Source of the DNA: Micromonospora echinospora
GTDB taxonomy: Bacteria > Actinomycetota > Actinomycetes > Mycobacteriales > Micromonosporaceae
Reading direction: 5' to 3'
Assembly: GCF_900091495.1 (NCBI RefSeq)
Contig: NZ_LT607413.1
Location: forward strand, 2,914,001 to 2,978,000
DNA length: 64,000 bases
Shown here: in pieces, positions 25,078 through 33,318 of the stretch
Position numbering within the stretch: the first letter of the stretch is position 1
How the letters are laid out: every line of letters starts with the position of its first letter
Translations under genes and position numbers: made by a program
Notes under the pieces: generated by a model
What the model was told of the DNA's origin: nothing
What the model saw: only the letters and a program-made list of their open reading frames with translations
Databases searched by the model: none

Positions 25078-26040
25078 TCAGTCTTCCCGGTACCGGAAGA
25101 ACCGGAAGTTGACCATGCTGATCACGGCGAGGGCGAGCGCGAAGAGGATGCTCATCGCGGCGGCCCGACCCGCGTCGTTGTCCCGCAGCCCCTCGTCGAC
25201 GATCCGCCAAACCACCGTCCGGGTCTGCTCGCCCGGCGCGCCCTGCGTGATCAGGAAGGACTGGCCGAAGACGTTGGCCGAGGCGAGGATCGTCGTGGTC
25301 AGCACGAAGAGCATGACCGGCCGCAGTCCGGGGAGCGTGACGTTGCGGAACCGGTCCCAGGCGCCGGCGCCGTCCATCTTCGCCGCCTCGTACAGCTCCG
25401 GTGGGATGTCCTGGAGACCGGCCAGGTAGATCACCGCGTTGAACCCGGAGGTCCACCAGACGGTTACCCCGACCAGGGAGACCCAGGCCCACGGCACGTC
25501 GGTCACCCAGGGCGTGTCCGACGGTAGCCCGACCGCGCCGAGCAGCCGGTTGACCAGGCCCAGGTTCGCGTCGAGCAGGAAGCGCCAGAGCAGGCCGATC
25601 ACCGCGACGCCGAGCACGTACGGGGCGAAGTAGACCGCCCGGAAGAACGTCCGCCCGGGGAACTTCTCGTTGAGCAGCAGCGCCAACCCGAGCGGGACGA
25701 CCACCAGCAGCGGTACCGAGAAGAGGGTGAAGATGCCGGTGGCCCGGACGCTGGACCACCAGTCCCCGTAGATCGCCGAGTCGCTGGAGAAGAGGTCCCG
25801 GTAGTTGTCCAGCCCGACGAAGGGCCGGTGGGGCAACTGGAGGTCCCACTGGTGCAGGCTCAGCCAGAGCCCGAACACGATCGGGGCCAACCCGAAGACC
25901 AGGAAGAGGACGAGGTACGGCGCGAGGAAGAGGTACGGGGTGGTGGCCCGCCCGCGCCGGTCCGGCCCCTGGCGTCCCCGCTGCGCCGCCGGGGGCGGCG
26001 CGTCCCCACGCGCCGCCCCGACCGTGCCGATGCCGGCCAC
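25078..26040 (-). CDS. Sugar ABC transporter permease, MalF type
   Basis: 320 aa. A hydrophilic Pro-rich N-terminus precedes six hydrophobic segments (from YLFLAPYLVLFLVFGLAPIVFG). The EAA loop is LYEAAKMDGAGAWDRFRNVTLPGLRPVML. It is the first permease subunit of the arabinoside importer and pairs with the MalG-like protein downstream. The start is GTG at 26040, seven bases after the solute-binding protein stop. Confidence 0.92.
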   Translation of the reverse strand: MAGIGTVGAARGDAPPPAAQRGRQGPDRRGRATTPYLFLAPYLVLFLVFGLAPIVFGLWLSLHQWDLQLPHRPFVGLDNYRDLFSSDSAIYGDWWSSVRATGIFTLFSVPLLVVVPLGLALLLNEKFPGRTFFRAVYFAPYVLGVAVIGLLWRFLLDANLGLVNRLLGAVGLPSDTPWVTDVPWAWVSLVGVTVWWTSGFNAVIYLAGLQDIPPELYEAAKMDGAGAWDRFRNVTLPGLRPVMLFVLTTTILASANVFGQSFLITQGAPGEQTRTVVWRIVDEGLRDNDAGRAAAMSILFALALAVISMVNFRFFRYRED

Positions 26041-26047
26041 GACCGCC

Positions 26048-27376
26048 TCAGTTCCCGTACTTCTTGCGGTTGTCCGCCAGCTGCTTGTCGGCCTTCGCGA
26101 CGCCGTCGTCCAGCGCCTGCTTCGGTGACTTCTTGCCGAGCACCGCCTCGTTGAACGAGCTGTAGAAGGTGGTCAGCACCTCGCCGATGCCCGGCGCGGC
26201 CGGCGGGAAGGCCGCGTAGTCGATCTCGGGGGCGAGCGCGTTCACCTCGGTGAGCGCCGTGAAGCCGGCGTCCTCGCGGACCGCCTTGCGGGCCGGCACC
26301 TGGCCGCCAGCGGCCCAGTCCAGCGAGTGCTGGCTCAGCCAGTTGATGAAGACCTTCGCCCCGGCCACCTTGTTGGCGTTGGTGCTGCGCTGCTTGACGA
26401 TGGTGAAGTTGTGGGAGTTGGCCCAGGCCGCCGGCTTGCTGCCGATCTGCGGCAGGGGCGCGACCCCCCACTGCACGTCGGGGCTCTTCTTCAGGTCGTT
26501 GACCTGCCAGATGCCGTTCCAGTTGAAGGCGTTCTTGCCGCCCTTGAACGCCAGGTAGTCGGCGTCCTGGCCGACGTTGGCGGGGGAGTGCCCCTGCTTG
26601 ATCATGTCGACCAGCCAGGTGCACGCCTCGACCGCCGGGTCGGAGTTGAAGGTGGCCTTCGCGACGTCGGCGTCGAAGAGCGAGCCACCCCACTGGTGCA
26701 GCAGCGAGTAGAAGGTCATGCCGCCGGTGAACTGGAACGGGCTGACCCAGAAGCCCTGCACGCCGGACTTCTTCAGCTCGGTGAGCGCGGCGGTGTAGTC
26801 GTCCCGGGTGGTCGGCGGCTTCTCCGGGTCGAGGCCCGCCTTCTGCATCAGGGCCTTGTTGTAGTAGAAGCCGAGCGGGTGCATGTCCAGCGGGATGCCG
26901 TACCGCTTGTCGTTGTAGAGGCCGCCCGCCCACACCGTCGGGGAGAAGTCGGCCTCGGTCAGCTCCAGCGCCTTGGCCACGTCGTCCAACTCGGTGATGA
27001 CGCCCCGGGCGGCGAAGGTGGCGAGCTGGTCCATGTGCATGACCGCGATGTCCGGTGCGGCGCCCCCGGAGACCGCCCCGGGGAGCTTGCTGTAGTAGTC
27101 CTCCCACTGGTAGGTGGTGACCGCCACCGCGATGTTGCTGTGCTCGGCGTTGAACGTCTCCACGAGTTTCTTGAAGATCTCGCCGTCGCCGCCGGTGAAG
27201 CCGTTCCACAGCTTCAGGTCGACCTTCGGGCCGGTGTAGTCCTTTCCGCCGTTGCCCGAGGCGGTGGTGGACTCCTCGTCGTCGCCACCGCAGCCGGCCA
27301 GGGCGAGTGTGGCCGCGGTGCCGAGCCCGACACCGAGGCTGAGCAGACGCCGTCGGCTCATCTCGTTGCGCATCAT
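26048..27376 (-). CDS. Sugar ABC transporter solute-binding lipoprotein
   Basis: 442 aa. The N-terminus MSRRRLLSLGVG...ALAGC combines a twin-arginine-like motif with a lipobox (Cys about residue 29). The mature part is a CUT1-family extracellular binding protein (LKLWNGFTGGDG, YYNKALMQKAGLDPEKPPTT, GGKNAFNWNGIWQ). The ligand is probably an arabinose-containing oligosaccharide, judged by the flanking GH51 and GH43 genes. ATG at 27376 follows AAGGAG by nine bases. The 131-base gap before it contains self-complementary GGGCCC-rich runs that could form an intercistronic hairpin. Confidence 0.92.
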   Translation of the reverse strand: MMRNEMSRRRLLSLGVGLGTAATLALAGCGGDDEESTTASGNGGKDYTGPKVDLKLWNGFTGGDGEIFKKLVETFNAEHSNIAVAVTTYQWEDYYSKLPGAVSGGAAPDIAVMHMDQLATFAARGVITELDDVAKALELTEADFSPTVWAGGLYNDKRYGIPLDMHPLGFYYNKALMQKAGLDPEKPPTTRDDYTAALTELKKSGVQGFWVSPFQFTGGMTFYSLLHQWGGSLFDADVAKATFNSDPAVEACTWLVDMIKQGHSPANVGQDADYLAFKGGKNAFNWNGIWQVNDLKKSPDVQWGVAPLPQIGSKPAAWANSHNFTIVKQRSTNANKVAGAKVFINWLSQHSLDWAAGGQVPARKAVREDAGFTALTEVNALAPEIDYAAFPPAAPGIGEVLTTFYSSFNEAVLGKKSPKQALDDGVAKADKQLADNRKKYGN

Positions 27377-27507
27377 GCTGTTGTCTCCTTCGGGACGGGA
27401 TCGCCGGGTCCGGCCGGGAGCCCGGCCCGGGTTCTGGCCCGGGTGCGGGTGGCCCAACGTGTCGAGGCCGGCGGCGGAGCTGGTCAGAGGGTAGGTGGTG
27501 GAGCCGG

Positions 27508-29019
27508 TCAGGACCGGGTGGCGAAGCGCAGCATGTTCCAGGAGACGGCGGGCAGGCGTACGGTGCACCGGCCGCCGTCGACGGTGGGGGTGGTGCTCTC
27601 GCGGGGCGTGACCCGGTCGGGCTCGGCCTCGGTGTTGCTCGCCGTCGGGTCCTCCCCGGCGGCGAGGGTCAGGTGGGATCGGCCGGAGGGCCGGGGCAGG
27701 CCGCGCAGGTCGATCTCCAGCGGCAGGTCGTCGCTGCCCCGGTTGACCGCGAAGACGGTCAGCTCGCCCCGCTCCTCGTCGTGCACCGCCACGGTGTCCA
27801 GCACGGGCACGTCGCCGTAGCGGGCGGTGGGGTAGGTCGGGGAGACCGGTTCGGTACGCAGCACCGTGCCGCGGGCGTACCGGGCGGTGAGCGCGAACGG
27901 GTGGAAGATGCTCTGCCGCCAGGCCGGGCCGCCGGTGCGGGTCCGGATCGGGGCGATCACGTTGGCCAACTGCGCCTGGCAGGCCACGCCGACCCGGTCG
28001 GCGTGGCGGAGCAGGGTGACCAGCAGGTCGCCGACGACCACCGCGTCGACCGCGGTGAAGGTGTCCTCGATCAGCGCCGGGGCCTCCACCCATCCGCGCC
28101 GGTCCAGGTCGGCCTGGAGGCGGGACTGGTACCAGACGTTCCACTCGTCGAAGGAGACCTTGAGCTTGCGCGAGTGGCGCAGCTTGGCCGCCACGTGGTC
28201 GGCGGTGGCGACCACCTCGCGGATGAAGTTGTCCATGTCGACCGCCGAGGCCAGGATGCTGGCCTGGTCGCCGTCGGACGGGTCGTAGTAGGTGTGCGCG
28301 GAGATGTAGTCGACGTGCTCGTAGGTGTGCTCCAGCACGGTCGCCTCCCAGGAGGCGAAGGTGGGCATCCCCCGGTTGGAGCTGCCGCAGGCGACCAGGC
28401 TGATCGAGGGGTCGACCAGCTTCATCGCGCGGGCGGTCTCGGCGGCCAGCCGGCCGTACTCGTCGGCGGTCTTGTGGCCGACCTGCCAGGGGCCGTCCAG
28501 CTCGTTGCCGAGGCACCAGAGCCGGATTCCGTACGGCTGCTCCGCGCCGTGCTTGCGGCGCAGGTCGGACCATGCGGTCCCGCCCGGGTGGTTGGTGTAC
28601 TCCAGCAGGTCGCAGGCCTCCTGGACGCCACGGGTGCCGAGGTTGACCGCCATCATCGGCTCCACCTGCGCCCGTGCCGCCCACGTCATGAACTCGTCCA
28701 GGCCGAAGGCGTTGGTCTCGATGCTCTTCCAGGCCAGGTCGAGCCGGCGCGGCCGGTCGCCGGCCGGGCCGATGCCGTCCTCCCAGCGGTAGCCGGAGAC
28801 GAAGTTGCCGCCGGGGTAGCGGACCACCGAGACGCCGAGTTCGCGGGTGAGTTCCAGGACGTCGGCGCGGAACCCGTCGGCGTCGGCCCCGGGGTGGCCC
28901 GGCTCGAAGACGCCCCCGTAGACGCAGCGCCCCATGTGCTCGACGAACGATCCGAAGAGTCGGCGGTCGGACGCGCCGATCGCGAAGGCGGGATCGATCG
29001 TCACCTGAGCGGTCCGCAC
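27508..29019 (-). CDS. GH51 alpha-L-arabinofuranosidase
   Basis: 503 aa, cytoplasmic (no signal peptide), the usual size for the family. The acid/base is E173 in WCLGNELDGPW, and the nucleophile is E292 in KVSFDEWNVWY. VVRYPGGNFVSGYRWEDGIGP is the substrate-site signature. It releases arabinose from oligosaccharides imported by the downstream ABC transporter. GTG at 29019 lies nine bases after AAAGG; a GTG at 29028 is too close. It is first in an operon running to the GH43 gene and is divergent from a LacI repressor; their shared region carries two operators. Confidence 0.94.
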   Translation of the reverse strand: MRTAQVTIDPAFAIGASDRRLFGSFVEHMGRCVYGGVFEPGHPGADADGFRADVLELTRELGVSVVRYPGGNFVSGYRWEDGIGPAGDRPRRLDLAWKSIETNAFGLDEFMTWAARAQVEPMMAVNLGTRGVQEACDLLEYTNHPGGTAWSDLRRKHGAEQPYGIRLWCLGNELDGPWQVGHKTADEYGRLAAETARAMKLVDPSISLVACGSSNRGMPTFASWEATVLEHTYEHVDYISAHTYYDPSDGDQASILASAVDMDNFIREVVATADHVAAKLRHSRKLKVSFDEWNVWYQSRLQADLDRRGWVEAPALIEDTFTAVDAVVVGDLLVTLLRHADRVGVACQAQLANVIAPIRTRTGGPAWRQSIFHPFALTARYARGTVLRTEPVSPTYPTARYGDVPVLDTVAVHDEERGELTVFAVNRGSDDLPLEIDLRGLPRPSGRSHLTLAAGEDPTASNTEAEPDRVTPRESTTPTVDGGRCTVRLPAVSWNMLRFATRS

Positions 29020-29071
29020 GGCGGCCACCTTTCCTCGTCGCCTGACTTTCCTGATCACCTGACTGCGGGCA

Positions 29072-29085
29072 GTGATCGTGGTCAC
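29072..29085. promoter_or_regulatory. Crp-like dyad GTGA-N6-TCAC
   Basis: AGTGATCGTGGTCACT carries the perfect Crp core GTGA-N6-TCAC at 29072-29085, 53 bases upstream of the GH51 start, between that start and the LacI operators. A cAMP-receptor-type activator or repressor input is inferred; the flanking bases (A and T) differ from the full TGTGA/TCACA consensus. Confidence 0.45.
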
Positions 29086-29101
29086 TCGCCTGCCCGACTT
29101 T

Positions 29102-29124
29102 CTACAACGTTGTAGGCAACGTTG
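29102..29124. promoter_or_regulatory. Two tandem LacI-family operators
   Basis: A perfect 14-bp palindrome CTACAACGTTGTAG (29102-29115) is followed one base later by CAACGTTG (29117-29124), both centred on the CG step typical of LacI-family sites. They lie midway between the divergent GH51 operon and lacI. A weak promoter for lacI (TTGTAA, 16-base spacer, TAAAGT at 29144-29149) overlaps the second site, so binding should repress both directions until the sugar inducer is present. Confidence 0.8.
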
Positions 29125-29181
29125 TAAAGGGCTGGTGGCACGGTAAAGTGCCCCGCATAACGGGGTCGGGAGGGTGACGAG

Positions 29182-30189
29182 GTGCGGCACAGGCTCAAGG
29201 ACGTGGCCGAGAGGGCCGGGGTGTCCGTCAAGACCGTATCGAACGTCGTGAACGGATACCAGCATGTCCGACCAGCCACCCGGGCGCGAGTCGAACAGGC
29301 GATCGCGGAGCTGAACTACCGGCCGAACCTCTCCGCCCGCAACCTGCGCAAGGGGCGTACCGGCGTGATCGCCCTCGCCGTGCCCGAGCTGGACATCCCG
29401 TACTTCGCCGAGCTGGCCCGGCACGTCGTGGTCGCCGCCGCCGAGCAGGGCTGGACGGTGCTGATCGACCAGACCGGCGGCAGCCGGGAGCAGGAACGGG
29501 TGGCCGCCAGCGGCATCGGCGACCACCTCATCGACGGGTTGATCTTCAGCCCGTTGGCGCTCACCGCCGAGGACCTGACCGGCCTGGACGGCACCCCGAT
29601 GGTGCTGCTCGGTGAACGGGTCGACCACGGGCCGGCGGACCACGTGATGATCGACAACGTGGCCGCCGCCCGGCAGATCACCGCCCATCTGGCGGGCCTC
29701 GGCCGCCGCCGGATCGCCGCGATCGGCGCACAGCGCACCGCCGAGGGGGCCAGCGCCCGGCTGCGCCTCGCCGGCTACCGGGCCGCCCTCACCGACGCCG
29801 GCATCGGGTACGACGAGCGCCTGGTCGCCCCCGCGCCGGTGTGGCACCGCGCGGACGGGGCCGCCGCCATGCGCGACCTGCTCGCCTCCGGGGAGCGCCC
29901 CGACGCGGTCTTCTGTTTCAACGACACGCTCGCCCTGGGCGCGCTGCGCGTCCTGCATGAGTACGGCCTGCGGGCGCCCGAGGACGTCGCGGTCGCCGGC
30001 TTCGACGACATCGAGGACGGGCGGTTCTCCATCCCCACCCTGAGCACCATCGCGCCGGACAAGGAGCGCATCGGCCGGCTCGCGGTGGAGCTGCTGGTCG
30101 GCCGGATCGAGGGCGACCGGGACGCCCCGCCCCGGACCCTTACCGCGCCGTACCGTCTCGAACTCCGCGAGAGCACCCTCGGCCGCTGA
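29182..30189 (+). CDS. LacI-family transcriptional repressor of the arabinoside locus
   Basis: 335 aa. The N-terminal HTH reads RLKDVAERAGVSVKTVSNVVNGY, followed by the hinge helix (NLSARNLRKGRTG). The periplasmic-binding-protein-like effector domain includes IAALAVPELDIPYFAEL-type sequence, DDVAVAGFDDI-type EDVAVAGFDDIEDGRF and the C-terminal LTAPYRLELRESTLGR. GTG start at 29182. It is divergent from the GH51-ABC-GH43 operon and shares its operator region, so it most likely represses that operon and itself. An arabinose-derived inducer is an inference. Confidence 0.92.
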   Translation: MRHRLKDVAERAGVSVKTVSNVVNGYQHVRPATRARVEQAIAELNYRPNLSARNLRKGRTGVIALAVPELDIPYFAELARHVVVAAAEQGWTVLIDQTGGSREQERVAASGIGDHLIDGLIFSPLALTAEDLTGLDGTPMVLLGERVDHGPADHVMIDNVAAARQITAHLAGLGRRRIAAIGAQRTAEGASARLRLAGYRAALTDAGIGYDERLVAPAPVWHRADGAAAMRDLLASGERPDAVFCFNDTLALGALRVLHEYGLRAPEDVAVAGFDDIEDGRFSIPTLSTIAPDKERIGRLAVELLVGRIEGDRDAPPRTLTAPYRLELRESTLGR

Positions 30190-30471
30190 CCGCCTCCGCG
30201 AGAGCATCCAAGAGCACCCGCGTCCGGTGCCTGCAGGGGCCCCCTGTTACCGCTTTCTGCCGAGCAGGGGACCCCTGCCGGCACCCCACGCGGGTGCCGG
30301 CAGCCGCCGCAGCGAACCCGCCGACGCGGGTGCCGGCGGCCCGGACCCAGCATCCACATGCGACAGTCCTTGGTGGCGTGACGGCGACACCGATCGGGGG
30401 ATGGGCGCGGTGTCGTCCCGCCGCCACGATGTACGCGCGCGCCGCGCGCTGTCATGACACCTGGGGGCGAG
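30190..30471. other. Intergenic region downstream of lacI with palindromes
   Basis: 282 bases between lacI and the acidic-protein gene. It contains palindrome copy 2 (30235-30278), directly followed by a second hairpin (CCGGCACCC at 30278-30286 with 30292-30300) and another copy of the GCGGGTGCCGG string at about 30327. The promoter of the downstream pair should lie in 30340-30460, but no clear consensus was seen. Confidence 0.55.
30235..30278. repeat. 44-bp palindromic element, copy 2
   Basis: Reverse-orientation copy of the element at 23157-23200, identical at 40 of 44 positions, including the 20-base string GCAGAAAGCGGTAACAGGGG read on the minus strand. It lies 45 bases past the lacI stop and can act as its terminator. 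Confidence 0.85.
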
Positions 30472-30924
30472 ATGAGCACCGATTCGAGCTGGGGCGACTA
30501 CCTGTCCACCGACACGTCCGTCGCGGACACCGGCATCGACGCGTTCGCGGCGACCGTCGAGCCGATCATGCCGGTGGTCGAGCCGGTGTTGCCCGAGCCG
30601 GTGCTGGACGTGGTCGACAGCGAGATCGCCGGGGCCGCGGCCGACCAGGACTGGTCCGACTGGCACGCGGCCAGCGGCGACCAGTGGGCCGAGTCGGCGC
30701 AGGACTGGGTCGACTACGCCAACGAGAACCTGGCCGCCGGCAACCTCGAAGCCGCCGAGAGCGGAATGGCGTACGCCGCCGACCACGCCCACATCGCCGA
30801 CAGCAACTACGACGTGTCCCTCGACTACTCCACCCAGGCGGTCACCCACCTGGACACGGCGGTGGCGGAGGTCGCCCCGTACGACACGTACGACGCCGGC
30901 ACGAGCTTCGACATCGCGGAATGA
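30472..30924 (+). CDS. Unrecognised 150-aa acidic protein without Lys or Arg
   Basis: No family is recognised. The protein has 21 Asp and 10 Glu and not one Lys or Arg, hence a net charge near -31, and no Cys. It has no signal peptide or membrane segment. The first 50 residues are Pro/Val-rich (VVEPVLPEPVLDVVDSE); the middle is Trp-rich and repetitive (DQDWSDWHAASGDQWAESAQDW); the rest is Ala/Asp/Tyr-rich and probably helical. ATG at 30472 has GGGGGCGAG immediately upstream; an ATG at 30454 in frame lacks a site. Its stop overlaps the next ATG (ATGA), so the two proteins are made together and may interact. Confidence 0.75.
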   Translation: MSTDSSWGDYLSTDTSVADTGIDAFAATVEPIMPVVEPVLPEPVLDVVDSEIAGAAADQDWSDWHAASGDQWAESAQDWVDYANENLAAGNLEAAESGMAYAADHAHIADSNYDVSLDYSTQAVTHLDTAVAEVAPYDTYDAGTSFDIAE

Positions 30925-32351
30925 GCTGGGCGGCAGACACCGACCCCGGGGCGCGGCCCGACCCGGCCGTGACCGCCACCGAGGCGGGTCGGCTGCTGGC
31001 CGGCGCGGAACGCCGGATCGCCGCGCCGCCGAGCGTGGCCCGGCAGCACCTGCTCCGCGTCCTCCGGGATCTCTCCTTCGAGCTGCGCACCGAGCAGCTC
31101 AGCCTGCTGGAGGCGGTACGCGGCTCGAAGCTGGGCGGGGTCACCCTCTCCGCCGCCCGGGTGCCGGTCGCGCTGCGGATCGGCCTCGAAGCCGACGGCC
31201 CCGGCTGTCGGGTCGGCGTCCTGCTGGCCGACCGCTGGGCCGGCCGGGTGGGCCGGAACTGGGGCCTCACCTCGGCCTACGTGCAGCTCTTCGAGTCCGT
31301 CCTCGGCGCGGTCGACGACGTGCTCGGCCGCCTCGACCCGGCCGCTGCCACCACCTTCCCCGGTTGGTGGCGACAGACCGGCCCCGGTGACGTGGCGATC
31401 ATGCAGAACGCGGCGAGCCTCGCCAACCGGGCCGGGGCGATGCTCTCCCGGCACGCGTCCCGCCTGCTCGACGGGGACTCCCCGGCCCAGCGCCGGGCGG
31501 CGGTCAGCCGGTCCGGCACCGACACCTTCGTCTTCGAGACCCCGCAGACCGTCGCGGAGGTGCCGGCGGAACTTGCCGACGGCATGCTGATGGTCGGCGC
31601 GCTGATCGCCGGCAGGCCCGGGGACATGCCACCGAACCTGGTGGCCCAGGTCCAGTCGCTGGTGTTCCGGGTCGAGGAGCACCTCGCCTCGGTCCCGCCG
31701 GGCTCGGCCCCGGCCGCCCGGTTCACCGTCGAACCGGCGGACGTGCCGGTGGTGACCTTCCTGCACCAGCAGGCCCGGCTCCGGAGCCTGCTGCCGGTGC
31801 GGAACCTGCGGACCTGCACCACCTGCCGGCTGGAGAAGGTGACCAATCCCGATCGGGAGCGGTTGCAGGAGCGCACCCGGCGGACCCGGGACCTGGCCAC
31901 CAGCCTCAGCGCGGTGGTCACCCCGTACGTGCTGGCCGGCCGGTTGGCGCAGCTCAACAACAAGGGGCCCGACTTCGCCTGCCCGCGCTGCCAGGGCATG
32001 GACGCCGACGAGACGGTGGTGACGTTCTGCCAGCGATGCGGCGACCGGCGGGCCGAGACGGCTCTGCGTACCTGCTCGAAGTGCCGGTTCGACTTCCGCA
32101 GCCTGGTCGCCGGGGACCGGGTCTGGCAACCCCGCCAGACACCCCCGGCCACCCCGCCTCCGGTTACCGCGGCCCCGCCACCCGCACCCCCGCCGCAGCC
32201 GATGCCGGCGCCGGCACCCGCTCCGGGCTGGGGTACGGCAGCCCCGCCGCAGCCGGCACCTGCCCCGACGTCGGCACCTGCCCCGGCGTCGGCGGCGCCC
32301 CGGCCGGTGGACCCGGAGGCGGAGCAGTGGCCCCGTCCTCCGGGCGGTTAG
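30921..32351 (+). CDS. Unrecognised protein with four CxxC motifs and a Pro/Ala-rich tail
   Basis: 476 aa, no recognised family. Residues about 10-285 look like a folded helical domain without membrane segments. Four CxxC pairs follow at 299-302, 354-357, 370-373 and 385-388 (CTTC, CPRC, CQRC, CSKC), which would make two zinc ribbons; between the first and second pair lies a charged helix (DRERLQERTRRTRDLA). Residues 406-476 are a Pro/Ala low-complexity tail. It is translated from an ATG overlapping the stop of the acidic gene. A zinc-stabilised scaffold or nucleic-acid-binding partner for the acidic protein is possible but unproven. Confidence 0.75.
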   Translation: MSWAADTDPGARPDPAVTATEAGRLLAGAERRIAAPPSVARQHLLRVLRDLSFELRTEQLSLLEAVRGSKLGGVTLSAARVPVALRIGLEADGPGCRVGVLLADRWAGRVGRNWGLTSAYVQLFESVLGAVDDVLGRLDPAAATTFPGWWRQTGPGDVAIMQNAASLANRAGAMLSRHASRLLDGDSPAQRRAAVSRSGTDTFVFETPQTVAEVPAELADGMLMVGALIAGRPGDMPPNLVAQVQSLVFRVEEHLASVPPGSAPAARFTVEPADVPVVTFLHQQARLRSLLPVRNLRTCTTCRLEKVTNPDRERLQERTRRTRDLATSLSAVVTPYVLAGRLAQLNNKGPDFACPRCQGMDADETVVTFCQRCGDRRAETALRTCSKCRFDFRSLVAGDRVWQPRQTPPATPPPVTAAPPPAPPPQPMPAPAPAPGWGTAAPPQPAPAPTSAPAPASAAPRPVDPEAEQWPRPPGG

Positions 32352-32372
32352 GTCGCCTCGATCGACTCCGGT

Positions 32373-32420
32373 TCGGCGATGTCGGGATGTCCACGGTCCT
32401 GGACGCACCGACATCGCCGA
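32373..32420. terminator. Two-part hairpin between convergent genes
   Basis: A 13-bp outer stem (32373-32385 with 32408-32420), symmetric 3-base internal bulges, and a 5-bp inner stem (GTCCA/TGGAC) with a 6-base loop. It lies in the 131-base gap between the convergent CxxC-protein and methyltransferase genes and can terminate both. Confidence 0.75.
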
Positions 32421-32482
32421 CATGGCGTACGTCGACCCGCAGGCCGCCGTCTGCTGGGCGTCGGCGCGGGCGCGCCCGCCCT

Positions 32483-33217
32483 TCAGTCGAAGAAGCGGGC
32501 CAGGTGGGACGGCTCGGGGCCCGGGTCGTCGGCGGCGAGCGGCGTCAGGTCCGCGAAGATCGACGCGCCGTCGCAGCCGACGTGCAGCGGGTACCAGCGC
32601 GGCGTACCGGGCGGGCGCTGCCCACAGATCCCCTTGATCGTCTGGACGTCGAGCAGCCGGACGTGGGTCGGGTCGGCGACCGCGTTCACGTGCCGCCACC
32701 AGGGGCTCATCACGTGCAGGACGCCGCCCGGCCGGAGCACCCGGTGGGCCTCGTCCACCAGCGGCAGGAAGTCGACCATGTGCTCCAGGATGTGCACCGC
32801 GAAGAGGACGTCGACCGAGTCGTCGGCCAGCGGCAGCGACCCGGAGAGGTCCGCCACCGCGTCGACGCCGGGGGCGGGGAGGATGTCCAGCCCGAGGTTG
32901 CCCGGGTACTGCTTCGTGCCGCCGCAGCCCAGGTCCACGACGACCGGTGCCCGGCCGGCGACGGCCACCCGCGACCAGACCCCGAACACCCCGGCGAGCC
33001 GGCCGACCCGTTCCCGCACCAGACGCAGGTCCGCCGCCGTGGGCACCTCGCCGGTCAGGTGGGCCACGCCCCGGTCGAATCCCACGTCGACCGCCAGGTC
33101 GCGCAGGCGGTCGTCGTGTCGGGCCTGGTCCGTCCACGCTCCGGTGAGAAAGACGTCGATCGCCCTCAGCCGGTCGGCCGAGGGCGGTGCCTGCGCCAGC
33201 GCGACCATGCGGGCCAC
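32483..33217 (-). CDS. BON-like domain / SAM-dependent methyltransferase fusion
   Basis: 244 aa. Residues about 92-235 are a class I methyltransferase: VVVDLGCGG (motif I), LGLDI, ADLSGSLPLADDSVDVLFAVHILEHM (motif IV region), VLRPGGVLHVMSPWW. Residues about 36-88 resemble a BON domain (DRLRDLAVDVGFDRGVAHLTGEVP, then RLVRERVGRLAGVFGVWSRVAV), a small alpha/beta fold usually seen in phospholipid- or membrane-associated proteins such as OsmY. No signal peptide is present. The substrate is unknown; lipid or surface small molecules are speculative. ATG at 33217 is chosen from the open frame. Confidence 0.75.
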   Translation of the reverse strand: MARMVALAQAPPSADRLRAIDVFLTGAWTDQARHDDRLRDLAVDVGFDRGVAHLTGEVPTAADLRLVRERVGRLAGVFGVWSRVAVAGRAPVVVDLGCGGTKQYPGNLGLDILPAPGVDAVADLSGSLPLADDSVDVLFAVHILEHMVDFLPLVDEAHRVLRPGGVLHVMSPWWRHVNAVADPTHVRLLDVQTIKGICGQRPPGTPRWYPLHVGCDGASIFADLTPLAADDPGPEPSHLARFFD

Positions 33218-33318
33218 CTCCCGCCGCCCGTTACCCGCATCCGCGCCCGGTATGCGCGGGTTGCCGGAAGGGTCGCCCCGGCGACCGCGTGTGCGGAACG
33301 GCGACTCATACGGACGGC

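Noticed and set aside
24242..25849. Start of the MalG-like permease in the long upstream frame
   Set aside because: The frame overlaps the MalF-like gene; GTG at 25066 with GAGGAGG fits the family start.
23157..30278. The two 44-bp inverted copies as terminal repeats of a transposon
   Set aside because: No transposase or target-site duplication; the internal genes form an ordinary sugar locus. Kept as dispersed palindromes instead.
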